DNA of 40,656 bases from Aeromonas enteropelogenes. Lineage in GTDB: Bacteria > Pseudomonadota > Gammaproteobacteria > Enterobacterales > Aeromonadaceae. Within the stretch, counting starts at the first letter, position 1. The number at the start of each line of letters is the position of its first letter. The stretch covers positions 108,451 to 149,106 of the forward strand of contig NZ_CDCG01000038.1 in NCBI RefSeq assembly GCF_000819845.1. The letters are read 5' to 3'. The notes under the pieces are model-generated. The model did not search any database. It was not told the origin of the DNA and saw only the letters and a list, made by a program, of their open reading frames with translations. The translations under genes were made by a program, and so were the position numbers. Of this stretch, positions 1 through 8,129 are shown one piece after another.

Positions 1-2
1 GC

Positions 3-3000
3 GCCGATCTGAGCGGGCTGGCGGATGGCAACCTGACCGTGGTGGCCAGCGTCACCGACGCGGCGGGCAACCCGGCCAGCGCCACCGACGACACCACCTT
101 GCTCGACACCACCGCCACTGTGGCCCCGACCGTGGTCATCACCGAAGACAAGAACAACGACGGCGTCATCAGCCGCACCGAGATCGACGGCACGGTGGGC
201 GTGCAGGTCACGCTGCCGGCCGGCGCGGTGGCAGGGGATGTGCTGACCGTGACCGGCCAGGCGCCGATCACCCTGACCCAGGCCCAGATTGACGGCAAGT
301 TCCTGACCTTCGAGTACCCGCGCCCGGTACAGGGGGGCTCGATCGAGGTGGTTGCGACGCTGACTGACAAGGCGGGTAACGTCTCGCCGGAAGGCAGTGA
401 CAGCGCAACCATGTATGAAAATAGCGCCCCGCAGGGTGACGATGTCAGTGTGACAACACGGGAGGATACCCCTGTCTCAGGCAAGCTCACGGCGAGTGAT
501 GTAGATGGGGATACGTTGACCTTCGTGAAGGCGAGCGAGCCTGCCCATGGAACGGTCAAGGTCGACGGGAAGGGCAACTGGACCTACACGCCCGGCCAGG
601 ATTACCACGGCTCCGACAGCTTCACGGTCACGGTCAGCGACAGTAAAGGGGGTAGCGACACCATCACGGTCAATGTGGGCGTAACCCCGGTGAATGATGC
701 TCCCGTGCTGGTTGATGATAACGGCGCCCCGCTGGGTGAGGACATGAGTGTCACCACACCGGAAGATACTCCGGTGTCGGGCTCACTCAAGGCCAGCGAT
801 GTGGATGGCGATAAGTTGACCTTTGTGAAAGACAGCGATCCGGCCCATGGTTCGGTGATGGTTGATAAACAGGGGAATTGGACCTACACCCCGGACAAGG
901 ACTACCACGGTTCCGACAGCTTCATCGTCATGGTGAGCGACGGTAAGGGCGGGCGTGACACCATCACGGTCAATGTCGGCGTGACCCCTGAGAACGACGC
1001 TCCGGTCACCGAAGGAGGTTATGCCGCCGGGGTTGAAGATCAGCCCCTCTCTCTGAAATGGGATGATTTCAAGGCGAGCGATGTCGATAAGGATGCGCTG
1101 GCACTGCGTATTACCTCACTGCCCCGAGACGGCGCGCTGCAATATCGTAACGACCAGGGGCAATGGGTGGCTCTGGCTGTGGGGCAGGTGCTGAGTAAGG
1201 CCGATATCGATGCGGGTCGTCTGCAATTCGTTCCCGATCTGCACGAGGCCAGTGGCTCTGCGTCTCAAGTGCAGGATGGCGGGGCGTTGGGCAATCGTCA
1301 GCCTGATTATGCCGCCTTCGATTTTGTCGTGACCGATGGCCAGAGTGACAGCTCGGCAGGCAAGTTCGTGATCGATATTCGACCTGTCAGCGATGGCGTG
1401 CTGCTCAAGGCGACGTTGCTTCCGGGCGGTGGTACGGGGGCCGAACTGGTGACTGCGGCCGAGCATTTGATTGCCGGCAAGCAACCCAATGCGAACGCGA
1501 CAAGCGGTAACGATTATCTGGTTGGCCACGGTGGGCAGTGGGTACTGGGCAATGGCGGTAACGACGTCATCAAGTTTGGCAGCGGAATAGCCTTCCAGGC
1601 TAATGGCGGTGAGGGCAATGACACCATCATAGGTGGCGCCAGTGTGCAGGATTACCTCAATGGTGGAGCCGGCAACGATGTCTTGATTGGCGGCAAGATA
1701 GCCAGTTCCTCTATCACTCTGATCGGTGGGGATGGCAATGACAAGCTGATCTCCCAAAGTCTGAAGGCGACCACCAGCTACTACGGTGATGCGGGGCAAG
1801 ACACTGTCTATTTACCGGGAAGCATGGGCCAGCTCAAGTTGGTCACGACCGGCCTTCCGCCCAGCTGTGATTTTCTTCTGGAATATCGTGACCCCGCGAC
1901 TGGTGCCACGACCAGACATGACTTCTATAGCGTGGAGACCGTCTACCTGAGCGATGGCAAGTACCAGTTTGAGAGCGGTACTCTGGTGAAGGCTGCAGAC
2001 CTTATCAAGCTGAACATTGACGTCGATCTGATTGATTCGGACGGTAGTGAGCGATTCACCAATGTGCTGATTAAGGGGCTGCCGGACGGCGCCACCCTGT
2101 CACAAGGGAGCAAGCAGGCCGATGGTAGCTGGGCTCTGCCGGCATCGGCCCTCGATGCAGAGGGTAAGACCTCGCTGCAACTCGAACTGCCGGTGGGTTC
2201 CCCTGCACTGAAGTTGACCGTGATTGCCGGCTCGCAGGAGTACAGCAGCTCCGGCCTGGCAGTGGGAGATCCCGCCAGCACTACGCTGGACCTTGGCTTC
2301 TTCGGCAAGGCGGCGGACAACCCCAACGGTGATAACCGGGTCGAAGGAGGGGCAGGTGATGACGTGCTGCTGGGGGACATTGGTGGTGTGAAGAGCAATG
2401 TGACCCCCGGCAAGAACTACAACATTGCGTTGGTGATCGATACCTCCGGCAGTATGTCGGAAGGGTTGAATGGCCGCACGGCGATGAATGGCACTTCCTC
2501 TAAGATGTCGCTGGTGATCGAGGCCCTGCAAAAGCTGGTTGGCCAGCTGGCCGTGCATGATGGGACTGTGAACGTCAAGCTGATTGGGTTCAACGACAGA
2601 GCCACTAGCCTGCTGGAGATCTCCGATCTCAATCCGGCCAAATTGGCCAGCTTGCAGAGCCAGATCAGCAAGCTGACTGCGGGCGGTGGTACCGATTATG
2701 ACGATGCCTTCCGTGAGGCATCCAGGTGGTTTGCAACGTCTCCAGGTAGCGGTTCGGGCAAGGTGTTCGAGAACCAAACCTTCTTCCTCACCGATGGGGA
2801 GCCGACGAGCAGCATCAACGATGCTCTGAGAGAGTTCGCGACCCTGTCTGACCAGAGCAGCGTCAGGGCTATCGGCATCGGCACAGCCGTCAAGCAGGAT
2901 ACGCTGGAATTCTTCGATAACACGGGAACGCTGGGCCTTGGCGGTAGCAAAGACTCGGTAACAGTCAACTTGCTCTATGGTTGGGGCATGAACGGCAATG

Positions 3001-4205
3001 GTGGCCGCGACTACATGCAAGGTTGGGTAGCATTGACCGACAATAAAGACCACGCGGGAATGCAGAAAGCGACGGTTCACTACACGCCAACGCTACAGGT
3101 TTCCTATGGTGAGCAGGCCAGTTTCAACCTCGGTGTCGATGCCCGGATTAATGGGGGAGACAAGTCTCACTACTGGTTTGAACGCTGGGATAACGGGCGC
3201 TGGGTGCGGGCGAGTGACGTGTCGGAGGTCATGGGGGATATCACTAGTCCCTTACTCGGCGAAGGGTTCTATCGCGTAGCCTTCTCTATTTACGAGAATG
3301 GTAATGGTAATGACGCGCTTCTCTTTGTGAGGGATGAGGCTAGCAAGACCTTGTATTTCCCGACCGGCGAGGTGGACATCATCACGCAGGCCCATCAGCT
3401 GGAAGCCTTGTTAACCAAGGGGTCGGTGACCAATACGCCGGCGGAGGTGGGGAGCGATACCGTGCTTGGTGGCGAGGGCAATGACATCCTGTTTGGCGAC
3501 AGCATTAACACCGATCACCTGCCGTGGGGAGTCGATGGAAATCCGGCCAAGCCGGCGGATTGGGTCGATGGACAAGGTCTGGATGGTCTCAAGGCGTTTC
3601 TGACGCTCAAAGAGGGCAGTGCGCCCAGCGAGGTGGCGATTTACAACTATATCGAAGCCCACCATGGGGATCTGGAAGTGTCCCAAGACACGCGAGGCGG
3701 GGACGATATCCTGTACGGTGGCCAAGGTAACGACATCCTGTTTGGTCAGGGCGGGAATGATATCTTGTTTGGCGGGGCCGGTAGCGATCATCTCTACGGC
3801 GGCGTTGGTAACGACATCCTGGTTGGCGGGCTTGGCAACGACATTCTCAAGGGTGATGCCGGATCCGACATCTTCACCTGGTTGAAGGGGGATGCCGAAA
3901 CAGGCAAGGTGGCCAAGGACTACATCGTTGATTTCAGCAAGTCGGAAGGTGACAAGCTGGATCTGAGCGATCTGCTGGATCACGATGGTTCTCATAACCA
4001 GAACGATCTGAAGAGCCTGCTCTCCGTGTTTGAGGACAAAGAGGGAGTACATCTGAAGGTCCAGGAGAGCAGTACAGCGCCCGTGACCCAAGAGATAGTG
4101 CTGACAAACCATACCTTCGACAGTCTGACCGGGGGCTCAGGCACCACGGCCAATCAGGTCATCGACTACATGTTGCAGAACAACATGCTCGATATCGACA
4201 AGTAA
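3..4205 (+). CDS. RTX adhesin, C-terminal part (5' end outside window)
   Basis: The reading frame is open from base 3, so the N-terminus lies to the left; at least 1400 residues are present. In order I see Ig-like adhesin sequence, two cadherin-like repeats of exactly 300 bases (438-737 and 738 to about 1010, both with GNWTYTP and DYHGSDSF), a degenerate third unit, loose glycine/aspartate repeats (about 1549-1760 and 2326-2392), a von Willebrand A domain whose metal site DTSGSMS is at 2439-2459, and a dense block of calcium-binding nonapeptides (GGxGNDILxG) at 3451-3500 and 3694-3876. The end resembles the C-terminal signal of type I secreted proteins. Proteins of this build are exported by an ABC/HlyD/TolC system and hold cells to surfaces or each other. 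Whether the adhesin is kept at the surface or released cannot be told here. No secretion genes lie in the window. Confidence 0.9.
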   Translation, partial: ADLSGLADGNLTVVASVTDAAGNPASATDDTTLLDTTATVAPTVVITEDKNNDGVISRTEIDGTVGVQVTLPAGAVAGDVLTVTGQAPITLTQAQIDGKFLTFEYPRPVQGGSIEVVATLTDKAGNVSPEGSDSATMYENSAPQGDDVSVTTREDTPVSGKLTASDVDGDTLTFVKASEPAHGTVKVDGKGNWTYTPGQDYHGSDSFTVTVSDSKGGSDTITVNVGVTPVNDAPVLVDDNGAPLGEDMSVTTPEDTPVSGSLKASDVDGDKLTFVKDSDPAHGSVMVDKQGNWTYTPDKDYHGSDSFIVMVSDGKGGRDTITVNVGVTPENDAPVTEGGYAAGVEDQPLSLKWDDFKASDVDKDALALRITSLPRDGALQYRNDQGQWVALAVGQVLSKADIDAGRLQFVPDLHEASGSASQVQDGGALGNRQPDYAAFDFVVTDGQSDSSAGKFVIDIRPVSDGVLLKATLLPGGGTGAELVTAAEHLIAGKQPNANATSGNDYLVGHGGQWVLGNGGNDVIKFGSGIAFQANGGEGNDTIIGGASVQDYLNGGAGNDVLIGGKIASSSITLIGGDGNDKLISQSLKATTSYYGDAGQDTVYLPGSMGQLKLVTTGLPPSCDFLLEYRDPATGATTRHDFYSVETVYLSDGKYQFESGTLVKAADLIKLNIDVDLIDSDGSERFTNVLIKGLPDGATLSQGSKQADGSWALPASALDAEGKTSLQLELPVGSPALKLTVIAGSQEYSSSGLAVGDPASTTLDLGFFGKAADNPNGDNRVEGGAGDDVLLGDIGGVKSNVTPGKNYNIALVIDTSGSMSEGLNGRTAMNGTSSKMSLVIEALQKLVGQLAVHDGTVNVKLIGFNDRATSLLEISDLNPAKLASLQSQISKLTAGGGTDYDDAFREASRWFATSPGSGSGKVFENQTFFLTDGEPTSSINDALREFATLSDQSSVRAIGIGTAVKQDTLEFFDNTGTLGLGGSKDSVTVNLLYGWGMNGNGGRDYMQGWVALTDNKDHAGMQKATVHYTPTLQVSYGEQASFNLGVDARINGGDKSHYWFERWDNGRWVRASDVSEVMGDITSPLLGEGFYRVAFSIYENGNGNDALLFVRDEASKTLYFPTGEVDIITQAHQLEALLTKGSVTNTPAEVGSDTVLGGEGNDILFGDSINTDHLPWGVDGNPAKPADWVDGQGLDGLKAFLTLKEGSAPSEVAIYNYIEAHHGDLEVSQDTRGGDDILYGGQGNDILFGQGGNDILFGGAGSDHLYGGVGNDILVGGLGNDILKGDAGSDIFTWLKGDAETGKVAKDYIVDFSKSEGDKLDLSDLLDHDGSHNQNDLKSLLSVFEDKEGVHLKVQESSTAPVTQEIVLTNHTFDSLTGGSGTTANQVIDYMLQNNMLDIDK

Positions 4206-4222
4206 TCCCGGTTAGGGGTAAC

Positions 4223-4252
4223 AAAAAGCGGCAGAGAAATCTGCCGCTTTTT
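4223..4252. terminator. Bidirectional rho-independent terminator
   Basis: A perfect 13-bp stem (AAAAAGCGGCAGA and its complement) closes a GAAA loop and has T-runs on both strands. It sits between the convergent RTX adhesin and the minus-strand lipoprotein gene and can serve both. Confidence 0.9.
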
Positions 4253-4273
4253 TATTGATCGAAGAGCGTGAAA

Positions 4274-4768
4274 TCAGTTGCCGAGGGTAGCGAACAGGCT
4301 CTGCTCCAGGGTGCCGCGAGAGACGCAGACCGGCTGGATGGAGGGGGCGGGCACGCGCTCGCCGGACGACTCGACGAAGAACAGCTCGGTGTTGCCTTTG
4401 ACGTTGACGGTGGCCACGCTGTTGTTGCCGCTCTGGGTGATGATCAGGTTGATCTGCAGGTTGGGGTTGCCCAGTGCGACCTTGGCACCCATGGTGCCGC
4501 AATCGAGCCACTCCAGCCCGTCGGCGGCCTGGCTCACGCTGGCGGTCATCAGACCGGAACCACGCTGGCTGTTCTCGATGCTCAGACCATGATCCGCGAA
4601 CCATTTCTCGGCGCGCGCCCATACCAGATCCACCGGGATCGCCATCTCCTGGGTGTTGTTGGTGGCCTTGGCAATCGGCGGATTGTAGCGATATGCCTCA
4701 CCACCATTGTTGTCACCTGCACAACCAACCAGCAGCAGCGCCAGGGCGCCCCCCATTATTTTTTTCAT
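4274..4768 (-). CDS. Small outer-membrane-type lipoprotein of unknown function
   Basis: The 164-residue protein begins MKKIMGGALALLLVGC, a lipoprotein signal with lipobox LVGC. I chose the ATG at 4768 because the signal starts there and a GAGAGA ribosome site precedes it; a longer frame reaches 4846 but adds a charged, non-signal stretch. The mature part (GWARAEKWFADHGLSIE-like region, then a beta-rich half) has a layout reminiscent of small BamC-like or NlpB-like envelope lipoproteins, but I do not recognise a specific family. It is divergent from the c-di-GMP gene next to it, with about 170 bases between the starts, and ends at the shared terminator with the adhesin. The lipoprotein call is strong; the function is unknown. 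Confidence 0.75.
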   Translation of the reverse strand: MKKIMGGALALLLVGCAGDNNGGEAYRYNPPIAKATNNTQEMAIPVDLVWARAEKWFADHGLSIENSQRGSGLMTASVSQAADGLEWLDCGTMGAKVALGNPNLQINLIITQSGNNSVATVNVKGNTELFFVESSGERVPAPSIQPVCVSRGTLEQSLFATLGN

Positions 4769-4937
4769 TTTTCTCTCGTCCATAAACAGGCCATTGGCCA
4801 ACCGGTGCCCATTATCGCCGGCGCGCCATTTTCTGTCAGCAGGCATCCTGCATCCAACGTCTCGTCAATTTGTCCGCCGCTTTACAAAATGAGTTGTCTA
4901 TCATAGATTTGCTCGAAATTCCTCCATAAGCGCCTCC

Positions 4938-6902
4938 GTGAACAACATCCTCACTCCGGATCTGCTGCAACAGATCATCGACCACTTGCCCATGAGTATC
5001 TTTTGCCGGGATAAGCAGGGGCGTTATCTGTTCGTCAATCGCCGCTTTGCCAGCGAGGCACAATGCGCCTCACCGGCGGAGCTGGTTGGCAAGACGGATG
5101 CACAGATGCCCTGGGGGGATGTGTTTCGCAGTGAAGACGAGAAGCTGCTGGCAGAGGGGATCCCCCTGCTTAACCAGCAGCTCTATTGCCAGAACGGGGA
5201 GCGGGGCAGCTGGTCGGAGACCCACAAGATCCCCCTTTACAACGAGGCGGGGGAGCCCTGCGCCGTGTTTGGCGTCGTCAACGAAATTGCCGAGCGCAAG
5301 TCACTCGAGGAGACATTCAGGAAGCAGCAGCTGTTGCAGCGCTTTCTGCTCGATGCGATCCCGGATCTGATCCGTTTCGATGACCACAACGGTGTCTTGC
5401 TGGAGTGCAACCAGGCGTTTCTCGACTTCGTTGGCCACAACGCCGAGGAGGTACTGGGTCAGCAGAGCCAACATATTCTGGCGGCACCTCAGGGTATGGG
5501 GCCCGGAGAGTGCTGCCTGCTGGATGCTCGTGGTCAGGGGAGACACATGGATATCACTCGGGTGGATGTGCCCGGTGGCGATGGCCACTCCCTGGGAACG
5601 CTGACCCTGGGGCGCGACATCACGGGCCTGCGCACCACCCAGGCCCAGTTGCAGCAGGAGCAGCATTACGACAGCCTGACCGGGCTGCTCAAACTCTCCC
5701 GTTTTTTGCAGACCAGCCGTCATCTCGGCACCCGTAACGCCACCCTGGTGCTGATCGACCTGCACCATTTTCGCGAGATCAACGATCGCTTCGGGATCCG
5801 GATCGCCGACCGCCTGCTAAGCCAGGTGGCCAAGCGTCTGCAGCAGCTGGCGCCTCCCCGTACCCTGCTCTGCCGGGTGGCGGCCGATGATTTTTGCCTG
5901 CTGTTGCCCGAGCTCAGCGAGCCGCTCTCGACATGGTGCCGCCATCTTCAGAAACAGCTGATGGAGCACTACCTGATTGAGGATCACCGCATCCAGATCC
6001 CGGTGTTTCTGGGGCTGGCCCAGGGGCGGGCGGGCGATGCCGAACGATTGCTGAGCCATGCCGAAGCCGCCCTGGCGCAGGGCAAGCAGTTGCAGCAGAA
6101 CTACACCCTGTTCGATCCCGCACTTCATGCCAGGCTCAAGCGGCGTCAGCTGATCGCCTCCCAGTTGCCGCTGGCCATCAAGGCCGCCCAGCTGGTTGCG
6201 GTCTACCAACCCATCATCTGCACCCGCAGCCATCGGCTGCATGGTACCGAGCTGCTCTGCCGCTGGCCCCATCCAGAGCTTGGGATGATCTCCCCCGAGG
6301 AGTTCATCCCGCTGGCGGAGGAGATGGGCCTCATCGGCCAGCTCGGTCAGCTGATGCTGGAGCAGGGCTGCGCCCAGTTGGCCCAGTGGCAAGCGGCACT
6401 GCCGGACATGGTGCTCTCCATCAACCTGTCACCGCTGCAGTTTCGGGATCCGGGGTTGTGCGAGCTGGTGCAGGGCTGCATTGCCCGGCACGGGCTCAAG
6501 GCAAGTCAGCTGGAGCTGGAGATCACCGAAGGGGTCTTGATGGAAAATGCCGACGAGATAGAGACCAACCTCGACAATCTGCTGGCCGCCGGTTTTCAGC
6601 TGGCCATCGACGATTTCGGTACCGGCTACTGCTCGCTCGCCTATCTGCCCCGCCTCAAGGTGGCGACCCTCAAGCTGGATCGCAGTTTCACCCAGGGACT
6701 GGAGAGCAACACGGCCACCGCGGCCATCATTCGCTCGGTGATTGGCCTGGGTCATGAGCTGGGGATAGGGATCACCGCCGAAGGGGTGGAAACCCCGGAG
6801 CAGCAGCAGTGGCTGATGGAGGCGGGGTGTGATCGGCTGCAGGGGTATCTCTTCAGCCGCCCCCTGCCGCCGGAGGAGTTCGCCGCCACCTATCTGGCGT
6901 AA
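4938..6902 (+). CDS. PAS-PAS-GGDEF-EAL protein, likely c-di-GMP phosphodiesterase with degenerate GGDEF
   Basis: The 654 residues hold two PAS sensor domains (about 8-120 and 130-235), a GGDEF domain (about 245-395) and an EAL domain (about 405-650). The GGDEF signature reads AADDF at 315-319, so cyclase activity is unlikely; such domains often act as regulatory GTP- or c-di-GMP-binding modules. The EAL side looks intact: the signature is ELL (438-440, catalytic Glu kept), followed by N at SINLS, E at ELEITE, DDFGTG at 558-563, K at LKLDRS, E at AEGVE and the Q-G-Y end. I infer net breakdown of cyclic di-GMP under control of the PAS sensors. No membrane segment is seen, so it should be cytoplasmic. 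The start is a GTG with a weak ribosome site; it is kept because the first PAS domain begins right after it. The nearby adhesin is a plausible but unproven output. Confidence 0.88.
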   Translation: MNNILTPDLLQQIIDHLPMSIFCRDKQGRYLFVNRRFASEAQCASPAELVGKTDAQMPWGDVFRSEDEKLLAEGIPLLNQQLYCQNGERGSWSETHKIPLYNEAGEPCAVFGVVNEIAERKSLEETFRKQQLLQRFLLDAIPDLIRFDDHNGVLLECNQAFLDFVGHNAEEVLGQQSQHILAAPQGMGPGECCLLDARGQGRHMDITRVDVPGGDGHSLGTLTLGRDITGLRTTQAQLQQEQHYDSLTGLLKLSRFLQTSRHLGTRNATLVLIDLHHFREINDRFGIRIADRLLSQVAKRLQQLAPPRTLLCRVAADDFCLLLPELSEPLSTWCRHLQKQLMEHYLIEDHRIQIPVFLGLAQGRAGDAERLLSHAEAALAQGKQLQQNYTLFDPALHARLKRRQLIASQLPLAIKAAQLVAVYQPIICTRSHRLHGTELLCRWPHPELGMISPEEFIPLAEEMGLIGQLGQLMLEQGCAQLAQWQAALPDMVLSINLSPLQFRDPGLCELVQGCIARHGLKASQLELEITEGVLMENADEIETNLDNLLAAGFQLAIDDFGTGYCSLAYLPRLKVATLKLDRSFTQGLESNTATAAIIRSVIGLGHELGIGITAEGVETPEQQQWLMEAGCDRLQGYLFSRPLPPEEFAATYLA

Positions 6903-6908
6903 CGCCCC

Positions 6909-6944
6909 AAACAACAAGGCCACCTGACGGTGGCCTTGTTGTTT
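6909..6944. terminator. Bidirectional terminator-like hairpin
   Basis: A perfect 16-bp stem (AAACAACAAGGCCACC and complement) closes a TGAC loop. It lies between the convergent c-di-GMP gene and rraB. The T-run is interrupted (TTGTTGTTT), so termination may be less sharp than at the other sites. Confidence 0.7.
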
Positions 6945-6956
6945 GATGAGGGGACA

Positions 6957-7304
6957 TCACTCCTGGAAGTAAGTGCCCCAGCCATCGTAATCCACCCCGT
7001 ATTTCTCGAGGATGGGCATCATCTTGGCGATATCGGCGACGATCGCCTCGACATTCAGCTTGCTCTCGCAGGTGGCATCGAAGCAGAAGATGGTGGCGCC
7101 GTCATCCAGCTCCATCTCCTCGGCATCGGTTACCTCGAAGCCGGCCTTGAACAGATCGACCGCGGCCTTCTCCAGACGGTCGAAGTCCTGGCAGGCGAAG
7201 TGGTGCTCAATGTCGTAATCCGCATCGGGATTGCTGCCGTCGGCCAGCAGTTCATTGACGATTTCGGTGGTCTCTTCACGCCACTCTTGCATATTCAGAC
7301 TCAT
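6957..7304 (-). CDS. rraB: RraB, regulator of RNase E activity B
   Basis: The 115-residue acidic protein matches the RraB family along its length: the N-terminal helix with [16 protein letters not shown], the [10 protein letters not shown] stretch, and the end DYDGWGTYF are all hallmarks. RraB binds the C-terminal scaffold half of RNase E and changes which mRNAs the degradosome cuts. It acts in the cytoplasm. The ATG at 7304 is preceded by GGAGG at proper distance, which decides the start against an upstream in-frame ATG at 7325. Compared with the E. coli protein as I recall it, the long acidic tail after GTYF is missing; the core fold is complete. It stands alone, convergent with the c-di-GMP gene and divergent from the tRNA genes. 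Confidence 0.9.
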   Translation of the reverse strand: MSLNMQEWREETTEIVNELLADGSNPDADYDIEHHFACQDFDRLEKAAVDLFKAGFEVTDAEEMELDDGATIFCFDATCESKLNVEAIVADIAKMMPILEKYGVDYDGWGTYFQE

Positions 7305-7484
7305 GTTGCCTCCAGGCGTTATCATTGCGGCAAAGCATACTCGCAGAGTGCATCCGGCTCAATGCGGCAGATCGGTGGTGGCAGGATAATGTTGCTGGCA
7401 GGCCCCCGTATCACCTTGAAATGGTGAATAACTGCCCGTTACGTTCAGATGTTGAGCGAACGCGCTTTTTATCTTGCATGGCGG

Positions 7485-7513
7485 TTGACACCCGGCGCCG
7501 GAAAGGGTTTAAT
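7485..7513 (+). promoter_or_regulatory. Strong sigma-70 promoter for the tRNA-Phe/tRNA-Asn unit
   Basis: A perfect -35 box TTGACA (7485-7490), a 17-base spacer and TTTAAT (7508-7513) stand directly before the first tRNA. The bases between the -10 box and the tRNA are GCGCGCC, the GC-rich discriminator typical of stable RNA promoters under stringent control. Confidence 0.8.
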
Positions 7514-7523
7514 GCGCGCCGTT

Positions 7524-7599
7524 GCCCAGATAGCTCAGTCGGTAGAGCAGGGGATTGAAAATCCCCGTGTCGGCGGTTCGATTCCGTCTCTGGGCACCA
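7524..7599 (+). tRNA. tRNA-Phe (anticodon GAA)
   Basis: A 76-base cloverleaf with acceptor stem GCCCAGA/TCTGGGC, the D-arm around AGCTCAGTCGGTAGAGC, anticodon stem GGGGA/TCCCC with loop containing GAA, a T-arm with GGTTCGATTCC, and CCA encoded at the end. It is the first gene of a two-tRNA unit. Confidence 0.98.
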
Positions 7600-7603
7600 C
7601 AAT

Positions 7604-7679
7604 TCCTCCTTAGTTCAGTCGGTAGAACGGCGGACTGTTAATCCGTATGTCACTGGTTCAAGTCCAGTAGGAGGAGCCA
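7604..7679 (+). tRNA. tRNA-Asn (anticodon GTT)
   Basis: A 76-base cloverleaf with acceptor stem TCCTCCT/AGGAGGA, anticodon stem GCGGA/TCCGT and loop CTGTTAA (anticodon GTT), T-arm GGTTCAAGTCC and encoded CCA. It follows tRNA-Phe by only four bases and shares its promoter and terminator. Confidence 0.98.
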
Positions 7680-7685
7680 AATTCG

Positions 7686-7715
7686 AAAAGCCCGCTCAAT
7701 CGAGCGGGCTTTTTT
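7686..7715. terminator. Rho-independent terminator of the tRNA unit
   Basis: AAAAGCCCGCTC, loop AATC, GAGCGGGCTTTTTT forms a GC-rich stem with a T-run, six bases after tRNA-Asn. The A-run on the other side makes it usable by the minus-strand small frame at 7722 too. Confidence 0.9.
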
Positions 7716-7721
7716 CGTTTA

Positions 7722-7817
7722 TCAGTTGCTGTTGCAGGCGGCCAGAAACAGGGTAGCCCCGCAGGTGGCGCCGAACACCAGCATGCCGGTCTGCAGCACG
7801 CCGCCAGGGCTTGCCAT
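7722..7817 (-). CDS. Possible 31-residue membrane peptide
   Basis: A short frame encodes a peptide that starts MASPGG and is mostly one hydrophobic stretch (LVFGATCGATLFLAAC), long enough to cross the membrane. AAGGA lies five bases before the ATG at 7817. Two further in-frame starts exist upstream: an ATG at 7856 (44 residues, with GAAGAG just before it) and an ATG at 7907 (61 residues, reading through the heptamer repeat as Arg-Glu-Lys-rich sequence). It ends beside the tRNA terminator, which could also end its transcript. I recognise no family, and the Cys near the end is not a lipobox. It could be a real small protein or a chance frame. Confidence 0.4.
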   Translation of the reverse strand: MASPGGVLQTGMLVFGATCGATLFLAACNSN

Positions 7818-7860
7818 CTTTTCCTTCTTTCTGACCCTGATCCACCTGGGTTTCATCACG

Positions 7861-7888
7861 CTCTTCTCTCTTCTCTCTTCTCTCTTCT
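7861..7888. repeat. Four perfect copies of a heptanucleotide, (CTCTTCT)4
   Basis: Four exact copies of CTCTTCT stand head to tail, followed by a partial CTCT. On the minus strand this is (AGAAGAG)4, just upstream of the small frame ending at 7722. Seven is not a multiple of three, so gain or loss of a unit would change the reading frame of the longest version of that frame and would change the spacing of purine-rich sequence before the ATG at 7856. Confidence 0.9.
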
Positions 7889-7919
7889 CTCTGCTCGCAG
7901 TGTCCATCGGCCTGCACTT

Positions 7920-7943
7920 TACGTGCCGGCGTACGTGCCGGCG
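7920..7943. repeat. Tandem duplication of a 12-mer
   Basis: TACGTGCCGGCG occurs twice, back to back (7920-7931 and 7932-7943). It lies in the 312-base stretch 7818-8129 before the aminopeptidase gene. Apart from this and the heptamer repeat I see no clear promoter or hairpin in that stretch. Confidence 0.85.
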
Positions 7944-8129
7944 AGCCATCTTGGTCGAAGGCAACATGGACGTCAATCGTCCTTGGCGAAGATGTTTCCG
8001 GTCGCTGTGGCTTGCGCCATCCTGAGTGTTTAACTCATTGTTAATGTTTTGAAAAACCGAAGTGACCCGGCATCTTTGCAACGTTATGATGAGACCCTCC
8101 ATGTTCCCATCCTGACGGAGAGATCCCAG

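Noticed and set aside
7411..7602. Minus-strand frame across the tRNA-Phe gene
   Set aside because: It is the familiar false protein read from the reverse of a tRNA gene and its promoter.
7524..7679. tRNA genes as an integration site of a mobile element
   Set aside because: No integrase gene and no repeat of the tRNA 3' end was seen nearby.
7861..7943. CRISPR array
   Set aside because: The units are 7 and 12 bases long and directly adjoining, without spacers, and no cas gene is present.
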